Source of the DNA: Gnetum montanum
Lineage: Eukaryota > Streptophyta > Gnetopsida > Gnetales > Gnetaceae
Assembly: GCA_015680685.1 (NCBI GenBank)
Contig: MNCI01033500.1
Location: 271,746 to 318,668 of the forward strand
Reading direction: 5' to 3'
DNA: 46,923 nt
Positions 29,320 to 40,909 of the stretch are shown here, one piece after another. The notes beneath the pieces were generated by a model. It was not told the DNA's origin. It saw nothing but the letters and a program-made list of their open reading frames with translations, and did no database searches. A program made the position numbers and the translations under genes. The number at the start of each line of letters is the position of its first letter. Position 1 is the stretch's first letter.

Positions 29320-31040
29320 TCAAAAAATAGTAGATTTAGGGATGATATTCATTGAACATGGATCTTGTTGCTGAAGCCACAAGAATCTATGATGTAGGAT
29401 TTTTCTCACATATAAGGATTTAGCCAAAGGACTAAAATCCATTTTAAAAATGAGAGGAGTTCTACTAGTCCTATGAATGTTTCCTTGAATATCGTAAAGA
29501 ATAGAAGCTTTATTAGATGTAGAAACCTTGCTGAAGTAGTGGAGTAGGAATTTTGTAGGATAATTACAAGCCCTAAGTAACTTGAAAAAAGTCATCTTAG
29601 CCTTGAATAAGTTACCAAGCCATGTTTTCCTTAATAAAAATCATTTGAATTTTGCAATAATGAAGGCCTTCATCTAATGATAGGGATGTCAATAGGAGAA
29701 GAAAATATACTGATAGACATTCAAATTTTTATAGTAATAGTGGGTAGAAAGAATGCTACTATTACAAAAGGAAGAACCTTTAAAGAAAATTAAATCATGG
29801 ATATTTACAGAATAATGAGAAATAGTTCAAATAATGAAAATGGAGAGGGAAAATTATACTTGCTAAGAAAAGTTTTCAATTCATTAGAAGAACCATTCCA
29901 AATATCAAAAGTATTGTCAATGTAACATTTATAGTAGAGGAGTGGTGCAAAATTCATTAAATTGAACAAACACTGCTTGATATGGCAAAAAAGACCAAGT
30001 ATAAATCATGGAAAAATTACTACCCATAATAGTGCCATGAACTTGCTAAAATATCCTTCAATTAAATTCTAGAAAATGATGCTTGAAAACCTATGTAGCC
30101 AAACTAAACATGGGTTTTAGCTTGGGCATAGCCACTTAAAGAGATTAGGCATTCACTCATTCATCAAATCTTCTAGGATCTCAATTAGTAGGATGAGTCC
30201 TATGGTTTAATGTGATGATCATTTTGATACTTGAGAGCCAATGTAGCTAAACTCGATATGATACCCTTAAAAAGATCCTATTAGGGATGAGGGTAATTCC
30301 AAAAAAAAAAAAAAAATCATAGACAGAGCTATCAAATATGTTTCATTTGGAATACTTAGGTATAGAGATTCTACATTACAAGTAAAGAGGATCATATTTT
30401 GAGATAATTGTTGAGAGAGCAAGATATGTAAGAGTAGAAAGTAAAGAAGATGAGAAGCAACTTTGAAGGGGTAGCTTGTATAGAAACAAATAAGATGATT
30501 GACTAGGGAAGGTTTATATATTTTAGAAATGAGATAGAAAACACATGGTTTTTCGTTAGACACATGTGTTTTTAGAAGAAACTTCAAAAAGAATAAGAGA
30601 AAACTGGTCAATGATAAAGATGAGCTTAGAAATAATGACATGCCAAGGAATAGTCTAAACTTCTATGTAAAACTTAGAGTCTAAAAGATATTCATTAACC
30701 TCTTGGATATACTAGGAAGAATCCAATATACAAATTCAAAGATTTTTATTGATAGGTATCAGAATGATAGAACAATCTTATCTAAGCTTTTTGGGAAAAA
30801 TAAGGAGACATTTAGGAAGGTAAGGTTTATTAGAAAATTTTGAAAAATCAAGGGTAGAGAGTAGGGTTTCATGGAAATAGTGAATGGAATATTTAAGTAG
30901 GGAAGGATAGCAAGGATAATTTTACTTTCTAGGAATACAAAGTTTAATTTGGGTAAGGGAGACAACAATAGAGAAAGAATAGAAAAAAAGAAGAACTTCA
31001 TCAACCTATAACCTAAAATGATTCCACAAATGGAGTCAAC
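29320..31040 (-). pseudogene. Penelope-like reverse transcriptase relic
   Basis: Minus-strand order: LIPINKNL-stop-ICILD with YIQEVNEYLLDSKFY (near 30760-30660), cognate to the I-P-A-D-K segment; FYLISKIYKP (near 30520), cognate to F-Y-x-L-P-K-I-H-K-P; FTCNVESLYLSIPNE, motif A, with the catalytic Asp read as Asn (30360-30380); QVHGTIMGSNFS (near 30030), cognate to G-T-A-M-G-S; CYIDNTFDIWNGS, motif C, where Y-I-D-D reads Y-I-D-N (29913-29924). The C-terminal part (29320-29595) has FFKLLRACNYPTKFLLHYFS and LIFKMDFSPLAKSL, typical of the RT thumb side in this group. This set is that of Penelope-like elements, reported in conifers. No GIY-YIG endonuclease follows. Frameshifts, stops and a 17-base A run (plus strand, near 30300) break it. 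Confidence 0.65.
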
Positions 31041-31472
31041 TAGCAAAATCTCTAAACTCTATAGTGATTTTCTATTAACTTATAGGAAGTGACCTAAGAA
31101 TAAATTTTAAACTCAAACCAAGAAGCTTCTTTTTATCTATAGCTAGATTATAGGAAGAGATATTGTGGATGACATAGTTGAATATGTGATTCTTTACTTA
31201 CAATAGTTTCCTTCTTCTAAATAGCATGATGGAAAAAGGAATGAGGATCAATAGTAAGAAGCCATCTAATTAGGTGGACTCAATGAGTTCTTAATTTAGG
31301 CAACAACATGAATTTGCAGAACTTCTAGTAGAGTGATGAAGATGATGTAGGTTGATTCCCCTATATGAATTATTGATTTCCCCCTTTTATAGGTGACTTA
31401 GAGGTAGGAAATATGGATGATTTCATCTTATGCTAGGCAGGTCCATTTTAAGACTGATTCCTACCTCAAAAT

Positions 31473-31546
31473 GAGGTATTAGCCTAATGGTAAGACTCTT
31501 GATTTGCTGGCTTTAAGTTATGTATTCAATTCTAGTGGGCAATGCT
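31473..31546 (+). repeat. tRNA-derived SINE-like sequence
   Basis: A-box-like TAGCCTAATGG at 31480-31490 and B-box-like GTATTCAATTC at 31522-31532, 42 bases apart, as in a tRNA. The stretch between (TAAGACTCTTGATTTGCTGG) has the wording common in plant tRNA-derived SINE heads. The acceptor and anticodon stems do not pair well, so it is not a tRNA gene. The SINE tail and ends are not delimited. Confidence 0.4.
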
Positions 31547-33205
31547 AAGTTATAAAGTTCTAATTAAACTATATAAATTGAGGTTTACCCATATTAAAAT
31601 TTTTTGAGGATTCTAAGACCCCATGGATAGGTAAGATACTACATTAAATAATTTTTGATGGCTTGTTATATTGATATTAATATTATAATTCCTCCAAACA
31701 TTTAATGTTGGAAAGCTCATGGTTAAATATATAGGTAGGAAAATCATGGTTAATTGTATATTAATGAATTAATGGTATTGTTAAAGATTTGGTTAATATA
31801 TATGCTTTAATTAATAGTTTGATTAATTGGTTATTCATGTTAGTTTGAATAATGTATTTGCAATGTGAGCCCCACCTTCTAGCTTATTCCAAGTGATACC
31901 AAGGTGATTTCCTCTACTGTGAAGATCTTCTAACCATTTCTAGCATGCTACAGGAGCATTGATGATTATGAATTCTTTGAAAATAAAAGGAGATGTTGGA
32001 ACCTTGAAATATTTTTAATATAGACACAAACAAAGCAAATATCAAATTACATGCATGGATTTATTACCATATGCATGGATTTATTATTAGTCTCAATGAA
32101 CCCAAGGTGTCTTGCCTAGCCCCCTCCAAAGTTCCCAAACCTGTAAGTGCTAGAGGCATCTCTAATGACATCTTCTCTACTATTATGGAGGCACAAATCA
32201 AAATGAAAAATGAGCCATAAATCATCCTCTCTTGCAAGATGGATCTTGTAATAAGAGTCACACTAGTGCACTCTATAGTGTAGGTTAATCATCAAACTAT
32301 CTTCAAATTGCCACAAACTTGATGCTATCTCCATCATCCAAAAACACAAGAAATAACCAACCATGGCATTATCCAAACATCAAAAAATCATCAAAATATG
32401 AAAAATCAAACATTAATGGTGAAGGGACACAAGGCAACTTTTGTCATTAACAACAACCAAGAGGACCATTAGTCCAACATGTCCTAAATTAACCAAATGG
32501 TTCAATAATCTAACATGTTCCAAAATAACCAAAATATTCATAGTCTAACATGTATCAATGGAATTGAAGGGTCTAATAATCCAAGTCAAAAAATCCAACA
32601 TGTACCAAGTCAAATCAAAGGTCCAACAATTTGGCATGTTCAAGAAACCAAGTGCTCCAAAACTCAAACATGCTCAAAATCTCTATACCAAGCCCAATAA
32701 AATCCTTTTCCCCAAATGTTCGAAAGATCTACAAGTAAATATCCATCATAACCATACGTACAAACATAGAAATACCAAGAACCATAATCTAAGAAAGAAT
32801 CATACCCACTCAATCTAATTCACCAAACATATGATTTTTTCAAGTTGTGGCTTAACTAGATTCTAGATAGATAGAGATCCTATTGATGAAAGTATAATAA
32901 CTCTCAGATATCTATGAATTGCTCATAGGTTCATGATTCATTTTAAGCTAATATCTTTATCTACCTACTAATAAAATTAAATAACCATACTAAATCTAGA
33001 GAAGAAGATATTAATACATAAATCAGTGTAATCTAAAACTAGGATAGAAAGAGTGACTACGAGTAAATTGATCATAACTCTATCCTAACAACTTGTCTAA
33101 TTCTTTGTTTTTTGGAAAGATAATAGTGTTAAAAGAGAACCATAGAAATTTCAGCATAAAATACATTACAAAGAGGTGATTTATATACATTTATATATCA
33201 TATTC
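31547..33205. other. AT-rich stretch without a gene
   Basis: No coding signal seen. A 16-base direct repeat ATGCATGGATTTATTA occurs twice near 32050-32085. From about 32465 to 32690 a loose repeat of TCCAACATGT-type words recurs every 33-45 bp. The plus-strand ORFs here (61 and 86 codons, around 32515-32818) overlap that repeat and are not supported. Confidence 0.5.
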
Positions 33206-33871
33206 TAACATGCCGCTCCTAGAGCCAATGGAAAATAATCTTAGCTAAGCTAGGAGGGAAAAGGGAGAGAGAGAGAGCTATACTAAGAGGAGATAGGGAG
33301 AGAGAATCTAAGCTAGCCTAAGTGTAATGAGCATCTATTCCTTAATCATCTATACACATCTTGGACCTTGTGCACGACTATGACTGGGATTACCAAGCAC
33401 ATGGCCCAAGTACGCTACTGGGATACCAAGTAGTCACACATAGATGTTCATGATTAAGTTGTACTCATTCTGCATTTAATAAAAATAATAATTAAGTAAT
33501 TAAACTAAGTGAATGCTACAATGATGAAGTAATATCTATCTTTATTTTTGGTCATGTGCATGTCCAAGTACGCCACACTCGAATAAAGGATGCCATACAA
33601 TTACAATCATCACATTGTGGGAATGCACTGGGAGAAAGGGTTTAGAGAGAAAAAGAAATAAACTAACTTCTAAAACTAACTGAAAAGATAACTAATTCAA
33701 AACTTAAAGACTAACTCCTCTCATGTGTTTACATGTGTATTTATAGCCTCACACAGGAGTCATGATATCATGTATCTGATATCGTTACTTGGGCTACGAT
33801 ATCGCGTACCCAATATCATGGATCCGATATTAGGGATATGATATCGTAGTCTGATGAATCATGATTCATCA
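33206..33871 (-). repeat. 3' LTR of element 3, truncated
   Basis: Matches 41108-41776. The part equivalent to 40910-41107 is missing, and DNA left of about 33206 is unrelated, so the outer end was lost. It contains a TATA-like core at 33736-33747 and seven GATATC-type sites at 33764-33845. Confidence 0.85.
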
Positions 33872-33885
33872 TACCCCCATGACTG
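33872..33885 (-). promoter_or_regulatory. Polypurine tract of element 3
   Basis: Minus strand CAGTCATGGGGGTA directly before the 3' LTR. Confidence 0.75.
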
Positions 33886-34063
33886 AATGAAAACTCGTCC
33901 TTGAGTCAAAATGAGAACAAGCCCCATTGATTACACAGTGGATAGGTATGGGATTACTGACTGATGGGGAATTTATTCATGTCGCAGTGGAGAACTTAAT
34001 AGAACAAAATTGGGACACAACACAAGAAGTGAAAAATCACAAAATTATAAAATTTTGTGGAAC

Positions 34064-36864
34064 TCATGTGGTTCCAAGTGGTGATGGCTCCTCCATGGGT
34101 TGCTTCCCCTTGTCTTGTGCTCCAGGTTTTGGAATTTGATGATGTTGAAGTAATTCCTAGAGCATTTCCTCTTTTGTTTGGGGATCCTCTGCCATTCATA
34201 CTAATGCTCTAATTTTTTATGGAGTCAGCACCTCCCATGGGCATGGTAGTTGCAGAAACATTTTGTTTGCTTTGACATACCAAGCCAAAAACAACCTTCA
34301 TTCTTCCTCATAGGCTCTAGCTTTGTCCCTGTGCTCTTGAAAATCTGTAAGCTGTCGAGCCAAGTCCATTGTAACATCTTTTTGTCCTTGGTAGCTTTCT
34401 TTAACCACCTCTAATTTATAATTTGTGACTTCTAGCTTCTGCAATGTTTTCTTATGTTTTGCAAATTCTATTTCATACTTGGCATAGGTGGTAGCTACTT
34501 GCCTCTCGAGCTCTATCGTTAGGCACCCTACTGTTAACATGGCTAGATTCGAATACTATAGATTTTCCAACTTAATGTACTCTATGAGATCCTAAATTTG
34601 CAGGTCTCAACTTTTAAGTTCTACCTAGTGGGAAAATACATATGTATACAATATGGCCTACCAATTAGTGTGTTGAGCACTGAAAGTGTTAATGTGGGCC
34701 TTGGCCATATGGATCTCTTTTTCGATAAATTTTTTGTACATTCCCACCTAGTCTTGGAAATGCTCCTTTAATTTTTTGTGCCAATTGGCCTCATTTTGTG
34801 ACATGCTTATTTTGATGGTTGCCTTTTGATGGATGGCATGTACCTTCTCCATTGAGAGAGTTTGATTTTCTCTGGCCAAACGGTTCATGTCCTAGTTGAC
34901 CATGATCAACTGTTCTCGCAGCCACTGAAAATTTTCTTTGAGAACATTATTTTGTTTCTCCATAGAGGTCAACCAAAGATTATCAATAACAAGCTATTTA
35001 TTCTCTTCTTGTAAGGCCTTGAGTGCCTTAGCATGTGCATAGGTTTGTGCTTGTGCCTTGGAGGCATCCCAGTCAGCCCTCTCTTTTTCCTATGCCACTC
35101 TTTTATTATCTACCAATAATTTTTTTAAGTTGCTCTGTCCTCAAGATGTCTAGCTGATCTGTGGAATGAATTGAGAGGGATCCCACTGTGTGGCTTGTAG
35201 GGTTACGAGCCTTTCTTGTAGTCTTGCCAATTTCGCTTTTGCATGCTCGGCCCTTATCTTTGTCATGACCAGCTTCCCTTTGGTGAAGATGAGGTATGAT
35301 TGTGCTGCCGTAACATCTTGTGGGATGTCAAATAAGGATTTCATCACTTGTCCCATTTGCAGTGTTCGATCAAGCACATCCTCATGCTCCGTAGGAGTCA
35401 TTGAGGGATCGGCTAGAGTTTGAGCATCCTGTGCTCCTGTGAAATCTATCGGTGACACAATAGAAATGTTAAAAGATTCTTTGATGTAGTCTATGACCAC
35501 CTCTATAGCTCCCATTTCATCTTGGTGCTGCCTGACCACCACTGTGGCCCCTTCACTAGTCTCCAATTGCACCTAAAAGGATGTAATGTTCCCTAAAATT
35601 TGTTGCGACCAATAAGTCTCCCCTCCTCCTATCTGAATGGACACCTCACCTCATGCATGATCTATAGAGATAGTGGGCCATATGGTATCATCGATGATGC
35701 GGAAGAGATTTGCATCATTATGACTTCCCCAACTAACCATCTTAGTGATGGCCTTGAGATGGCTCATTGATAGTCGATAATCCTGCAACGATGGCAATGG
35801 TTGATCTCACTGGCTCGTGTTGGGCCCTGCTTCTTGTTGTTGACTAGGTCCTATGATTGAAAGTTGGCTAGGCCCTACAAGTTGAGTTGTAGTGGGCCTC
35901 ACCATCTATTCTTGCTCTTGTTCTGGCTCCAGCATCTCACCAGCACTTTTCCTTGCAAATGGTGGCTTCAGTAGTTTGGTGTACGAAGCATTTTGGGCTC
36001 TTCTGAGGACATCATTGGTGTATCCCTAAATACTATCATGTTTGTAAAGCTTCCTGATGAGACAAGGGAAGGGAAACAAAAACTTCCCTATCTTGCATTC
36101 TTCAAACCACCTTAAGATCTCTAGGAGATATAGATGAGACAAGTTAGCATTAACCTTTCCCATCAATATCACACTTTCTCTTGCTGCATATGTTGAAATT
36201 CTATTTAATTTTTTTCAATAAAGATGTGATAAGTTCCAATTTTAAAGTAGATTCTCTCTTCCAACGTCAATTCTCCATATATCTTATCTTCCTTACCATA
36301 TGCCCTATCTAACCAAACCCTTCATGTATCAGCATTAGAGTGAGTAGATAGATGAGAAACCTTTGGCCCTGTGTTTGAAAGGTTTAACACTTCTGAAATG
36401 GATTTGGTGGAAAAATCAATAGATACACCATAAATGTCAACTGTGGTGCCTTCTTCTTTATTGTGCCAAAATTGGTAAGTTTCTCCTAAGTACTAGGCAT
36501 GGCTTTCGGAGAGGATAGGTCATAATGGAGACCCTTTGAGTTGGTCCCTAACGACCTTAGGAGCGAATTCAGTGAAGGATCCAAAGTTTAATTCCACCAT
36601 CACTGTAGCTGATGTGGACCTTTCATGGATGGCCTGAACACACTCCGAGGGCAATGTGAGGTGTTGTCCCTATTCAGGCACTATAGTAGCTCCTCGTTCT
36701 GCCTTCCCCAATTGTCCAATGGCAGGGGCTTCTTGATAGATACTAAATGATTACTTCTCCTGCTCTACATGTTGTTCGGCAGTAGGCACTTATCCTCTAC
36801 CTCTCCTAGGTCACTTAGATGCACCTTGATAGGGACCTTCTTATTGTCCACACTTTGGGGCCAT
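34064..36864 (-). pseudogene. ORF2 of element 3 (putative plant transposon protein head, coiled-coil tail)
   Basis: ATG at 36864 (MAPKCGQ) abuts a splice-acceptor-like site. The first 830 bp read in one frame with scattered stops: VVRDQLKGSPL, YLGETYQFWHNKEEGTTVDI, YGVSIDFSTKSISEVLNLSN, VWLDRAYGKEDKIYGELTLE. Next, in another frame, come WFEECKIGKFLFPFPCLIRK and RRAQNASYTKLLKPPFA. Then an open piece of 140 codons (35150-35572: VLDRTLQMGQVMKSLFDIP, AEHAKAKLARLQERLVTLQA) and a coiled coil (34298-34540: YEIEFAKHKKTLQKLEVTNY). It ends KGKQPMEEPSPLGTT with TGA at 34064. The head matches the segment order of the putative plant transposon protein domain (PF20167); the rest is predicted rod-like. No transmembrane segment or signal peptide is evident, so 'env' describes position only. 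Confidence 0.6.
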
Positions 36865-36893
36865 CTATAATCACATGGGACCAATCATTAGTA
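36865..36893 (-). promoter_or_regulatory. Branch point plus 3' splice site before ORF2 (element 3)
   Basis: Minus strand TACTAAT (36893-36887) and TATAG ending at 36865, directly before the ATG; the counterpart in element 2 is the stronger TACTAAC with GCAG. Confidence 0.35.
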
Positions 36894-36894
36894 A

Positions 36895-38220
36895 GTTTGC
36901 TTACCAAAGTTAAGTTATACCTTACTTCCTACCTTAATGAATTTGTTTTGGTTTCATGTGATTTTAAAGTTAGGAATTTTTATGGAAATTTCCCCAAAAT
37001 ATTTTAATATTTGGTTCACTTTGTTTAGGTGGCTTCAGAGTTTAATTTCCCAGTATAGATAAGGAGATGAAATTGTTTTTGGCACATGTTTATTATTTTC
37101 ATAACTAATTACCCTTGATAGTGTCCTTCGAGTGATGATGAATTTGAAAAAAAATTATATGCAATTCAGCATGTACCCCTCTCCCACGACTAAGTTGAAC
37201 ACTCTAGGTTCAAGTAGGTTCAGACGGAATGAAAATCAGAGCACTAGTGAGGGAGTTATGGTTATCAAGACAAGAGATGCGCAATTGCAAGTTGTAGAAG
37301 AAAATTTGAAAAGCTCCCCCCATGTGAACAGTTGAAAATGATGGTGATGTTCACAAGGACACAATATTGCGTACCCACTAGCGAGGACCCGATATCACAT
37401 CCGACCTAATATCAGGTTCTATCAAAAATAGGGTACTTGAAAAATTTACAAGTTTTGTTGAAACTCCAAGGTATAAACTAAGGACCTGTAGGTCAATGTA
37501 AAGGGTCCAGGGTAATACAAACTAGTCCTAAAGGCACAAAGAGTATAATGGTGTAAAATTTGATAATGAAAATCATGAAGAGTAGGAGGAAAAAGGACAT
37601 GTATTAGCTCATAGGAACATTTGAACCAGAAGGATGATAAGGGAAAGAAGAATGTCGGTAATACTTAGAGGGTATAAGATGATGTGTAAGAGATGTATCA
37701 CAAGTGAAAATTACAAGGATTATGCAAGTGGGTCCTTCCCAAAGCAGGTTCCAGCCTATAGTTCCCTTGCGTAACCACACCTTAAAATGTCTGTAGGCAC
37801 TAGAAGGGTTAAATGTAATCCACACTGATCTCACAAAATACACACATGTAGATATCACTTTGATGAGGTATGAATTCAATGCTATACAAGACACAGTCAA
37901 AATTACATGAACAACGAGATGAGATGAATTGTAGAGGGGATTGTAGAGATTGGGACATGAGGTAACTGACCCAGGGCACAATGAATCCTACATGTAAGGC
38001 ATGATTAGTGTGTCATTAGCTCGTTACTTCAAAATCAAGACCAAGACCATTCCTCTAATCAATGACATCGCATTGCTTCATCCCAATGAGAGATAACCGT
38101 AAGAGCATCATGAAAGCAAGGTGTATGATCACTTGGCATTTCATGCAAGGGAGGAGTGATTTGGAATTTCCTTGCAGCACTTTTGTTGTTATTGTTTTTT
38201 TTATGAAGTATTGCTTAATC
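36895..38220 (-). other. Middle region of element 3 with unknown ORF (37604-37981)
   Basis: The 125-codon minus-strand ORF 37604-37981 (ending YYRHSSFPYHPSGSNVPMS) has a frameshifted counterpart in element 2 and no recognisable domain. At 37361-37415 lies a short run of GATATC-type sites like those in the LTR. Aligns with 14482-15718. Confidence 0.45.
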
Positions 38221-38229
38221 TAAAGAAGC

Positions 38230-38520
38230 TGCCTACCTTTAGGCATGGGTGCATGTATTTCCAGTGGGACCCCCTAGAATAGCATTATTTTTTTTCTAGT
38301 TGAGTGCCTTTTGATTACTCTTACTCCCATTTTTTATTAGATCTACAAGGATCTTAGTACAACCAAGCTGCATGATAACTCCTATAGATGTCACCAAAGA
38401 GAATCCACAAGTCCCCTTGATGTCACACCCTAACCATTCCCTCTCGGTCCATTCTTCTTCATTTTGGATACAATAACACAAAAATACTTTAACTTGTAAA
38501 TGATTATGAATATCATTGTA
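38230..38520 (-). pseudogene. Middle ORF of element 3, unidentified
   Basis: Open from 38481 to 38296: CYCIQNEEEWTEREWLGC, then DIKGTCGFSLVTSIGV and GCTKILVDLIKNGSKSNQK. It matches the frame at 15719-16014 of element 2 nearly residue for residue; after this an indel shifts the frame, whereas element 2 stays open another 40 codons. Conserved Cys and Trp suggest a real protein once. Family unknown. Confidence 0.45.
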
Positions 38521-38664
38521 CCCAAGGCAGAACCCCTTATTAATAGAATGGGTGGGTGGATGTTATGGGCTCGTTGTCCACATAAGGAGTTACCTGAGAC
38601 TTGATAGCATAGAACAAAACCTTAACCAATGAGTCATATGAGTGTTTTATTCATAGATAAGATT

Positions 38665-38765
38665 ACTTATAAAAAGATAAAAACACAAAAAGATAAAACA
38701 ATAAATTAAAAGGTCAAAATTGAAAAAAAAAGTTGAAAAATTAAAGAAACAAAAAAACATTTATT
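38665..38765. repeat. A-rich tract after gag (element 3)
   Basis: Counterpart of 16205-16335. Confidence 0.8.
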
Positions 38766-38777
38766 AATTTTGTGTCG

Positions 38778-40767
38778 TTAGAATGGAGGATACTCCCGAT
38801 GACTAAATGGTTGAGCATGGCTAGAATTAATAAATGGAATGTTGGGATCCTTGCATGTTGAAAATATTGGGACCTGGTCATACTTACCCCATTGGGGTTC
38901 TCACACTTGATTAGAGTTGACATAGTGGGGCAAGTTATAAGATGTGGTTAATTTAAGGGGAACTATTGTACTTGTGATCGTAAGATGGTATGCAAGGATC
39001 AACATGTCTCCCCATGTGGCTATATTCATTGGGTCCCATGGTTGTTGGAGTATTGAGTGGTGGCCCTGATAAGGTAACATGAGGCATTGGGTTCGAAGAA
39101 GAAGATGCACCACAGTGTTGGACTTGTGCTGAGTTGGTGGATGCAATGGTTTTGGAACTATGGTATCCCTTTCTATGGTCATGTATAAAGAAGGGACACC
39201 TATGATGTTGTAGATGATTCCCACTACTATTGATAGTAGAAGCACAAGTAACGTTTGTGGGTTGATGCTATGGTGCATTTCCTTCAAGCACAAATAGTGG
39301 TAATGTAGAAGGAGGTTAAGGATGAGAATGTTGAAATTGAGGAGAAGTGTAATGTACATGAGGTGGTGGTCCTATTGGAGAGGATATGGGTTGATAGTAT
39401 TGAGGAGAATGGTAATAATGTGGTGAGATAGAGGATGTTGATCCAATTGGGAAAACAAGATGTTGAACTTGATAAGCACTTGAGTTTGGATGGTATGAAG
39501 GGTGTAACCAGTTTGGGGGTGGCCTTCCCCATGACTACAATTGTTGCCACTATGATCAAACATAGCATTTCTGTATGAACTCTAGATGTAACATTCTTTC
39601 CCAATGCTCATGTATATGTGACAAGATTGGGAATTGGCCCTTGGGGTGCTCGTACAGGAAAATGTTACATTGATACATATGATTGGTAGTTAAGTTCTTA
39701 TTCTCTTCAACCCTTCTTTTTTATTGTCTAAAGGTGTTTTGTCCTATTTCTTGGGTTGTCATAACTCTATCTCCAATAATGTTGGCATATTCTCCACATT
39801 TTTCATGCATCCATTCCATCATCCTATTAATCTTTACCTCAAATTCATCTAATGATTGTAGTAATGGAAAAGATGGTTCCACCTCCTTGCGGTGTGTTGA
39901 TTTCTCCTCTTCATGATTATGGACCTTTGCTAATTCAAGATTTTGGTCCCATTGAGAGCTTTCAACATTCTCCCATTTAGCCATTTCTCCTTCTTCTTTT
40001 GCTACTCGCTTGATAAGCTCTTAGACTTGGTGGGTTCGTAGATCATATAGTTGACATTAGGCATACATCCCTAGGGTCTCCCTTGTTTCATTATGGAGCC
40101 CATCTATGATATGGTACATTAGCCTCTCCTAGGAGAACTCATGGCCTGGGCAGTTGTTTAATAACACATAATATCTTTCTAAGGCCATGTCCAAGGGTTC
40201 ATGTTTCTCTTGTTTCCATTCATGGATTTGTGTCCTCAAGGCTAACACTCTTGCATAATTTTGACATCTTTCATTAAATAGTTCTACCATTATTGACCAA
40301 TGTCGGATTGATTTTGGTTTTAAGGACCTATACCATACTTTTGCTTGGTGAATGAGTGTCGTAGAAAAGAGCTTAAGTTTTTTCCATCCATTATCAATGT
40401 TATTCCATACACAGGCATCATGGAAGGCTTGTAGATGTTGTTGTGGATCTAAATCATAGCCTCCTGAAAACTTAGAAAAGTTATTTAAGTCAAGCCTAGG
40501 TAGACAACTTTCCTTATGATGCCTGTGGGATATTCAAACAACCTCTTGTATTTCTGTTAGGCTTGTAGTGGCCAGTAGGGGTTCATCGTCACTAGATATG
40601 TTATGCATTCATGAATTGTTATGATGTTGTCTTTGTTTATGTTCATAGGAAACCCCTACATCAAATTGGGTACTCCAAACTTCATTTTCATCATTGTATA
40701 ATTTGTTGGTTCTCCAATGAATTGCCTTACTAGTTGATGCATTATCATAGTCTTGTGAGAGAGACAT
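38778..40767 (-). pseudogene. gag: Gag of element 3 (Athila/Tat-type), decayed
   Basis: ATG at 40767 (MSLSQDYDNASTSK). One frame runs from there to 39721 with stops near codon 52 and several later. It shows the full gag core: LDLNNFSKFSGGYDLDPQQH, LKLFSTTLIHQAKVWYRSL, HWSIMVELFNERCQ, LDMALERYYVLLNNCPGHEF, DGLHNETRETLGMYA and ELIKRVAKEEGEMA. The zinc knuckle near 39640 has decayed to CNIFLYEHPKGQF, having lost its second and last Cys. The Pro, His, Tyr-rich tail is frameshifted and ends QPFSHREYPPF with TAA at 38778. The core is what I know as the retrotransposon gag domain of Athila-type elements. This copy supplies the part missing from element 2 at its single-N join. Confidence 0.75.
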
Positions 40768-40890
40768 GGTTGTAAATTTTTGTGTGATTTAATTGCAATT
40801 ATTATTATTATTATTTTTCTAAAAGATATATCGTCAAGGCTTTGTTATAGTGATATTGGATGATGTAACTAATCTAAATAACTAGCACTA

Positions 40891-40908
40891 TCCCTGGCAA
40901 TGGCTCCA
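40891..40908 (-). promoter_or_regulatory. Primer-binding site, tRNA-Asp type, element 3
   Basis: Minus strand TGGAGCCATTGCCAGGGA, 15 of 18 matches to the tRNA-Asp complement, one base from the LTR. Confidence 0.85.
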
Positions 40909-40909
40909 A

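Noticed and set aside
31473-31546. A functional tRNA gene
   Set aside because: Promoter boxes are present but acceptor and anticodon stems do not pair.
34064-36864. ORF2 as a true viral-type envelope gene
   Set aside because: No signal peptide, transmembrane segment or cleavage site is readable; the tail is a coiled coil. Only its position resembles env.
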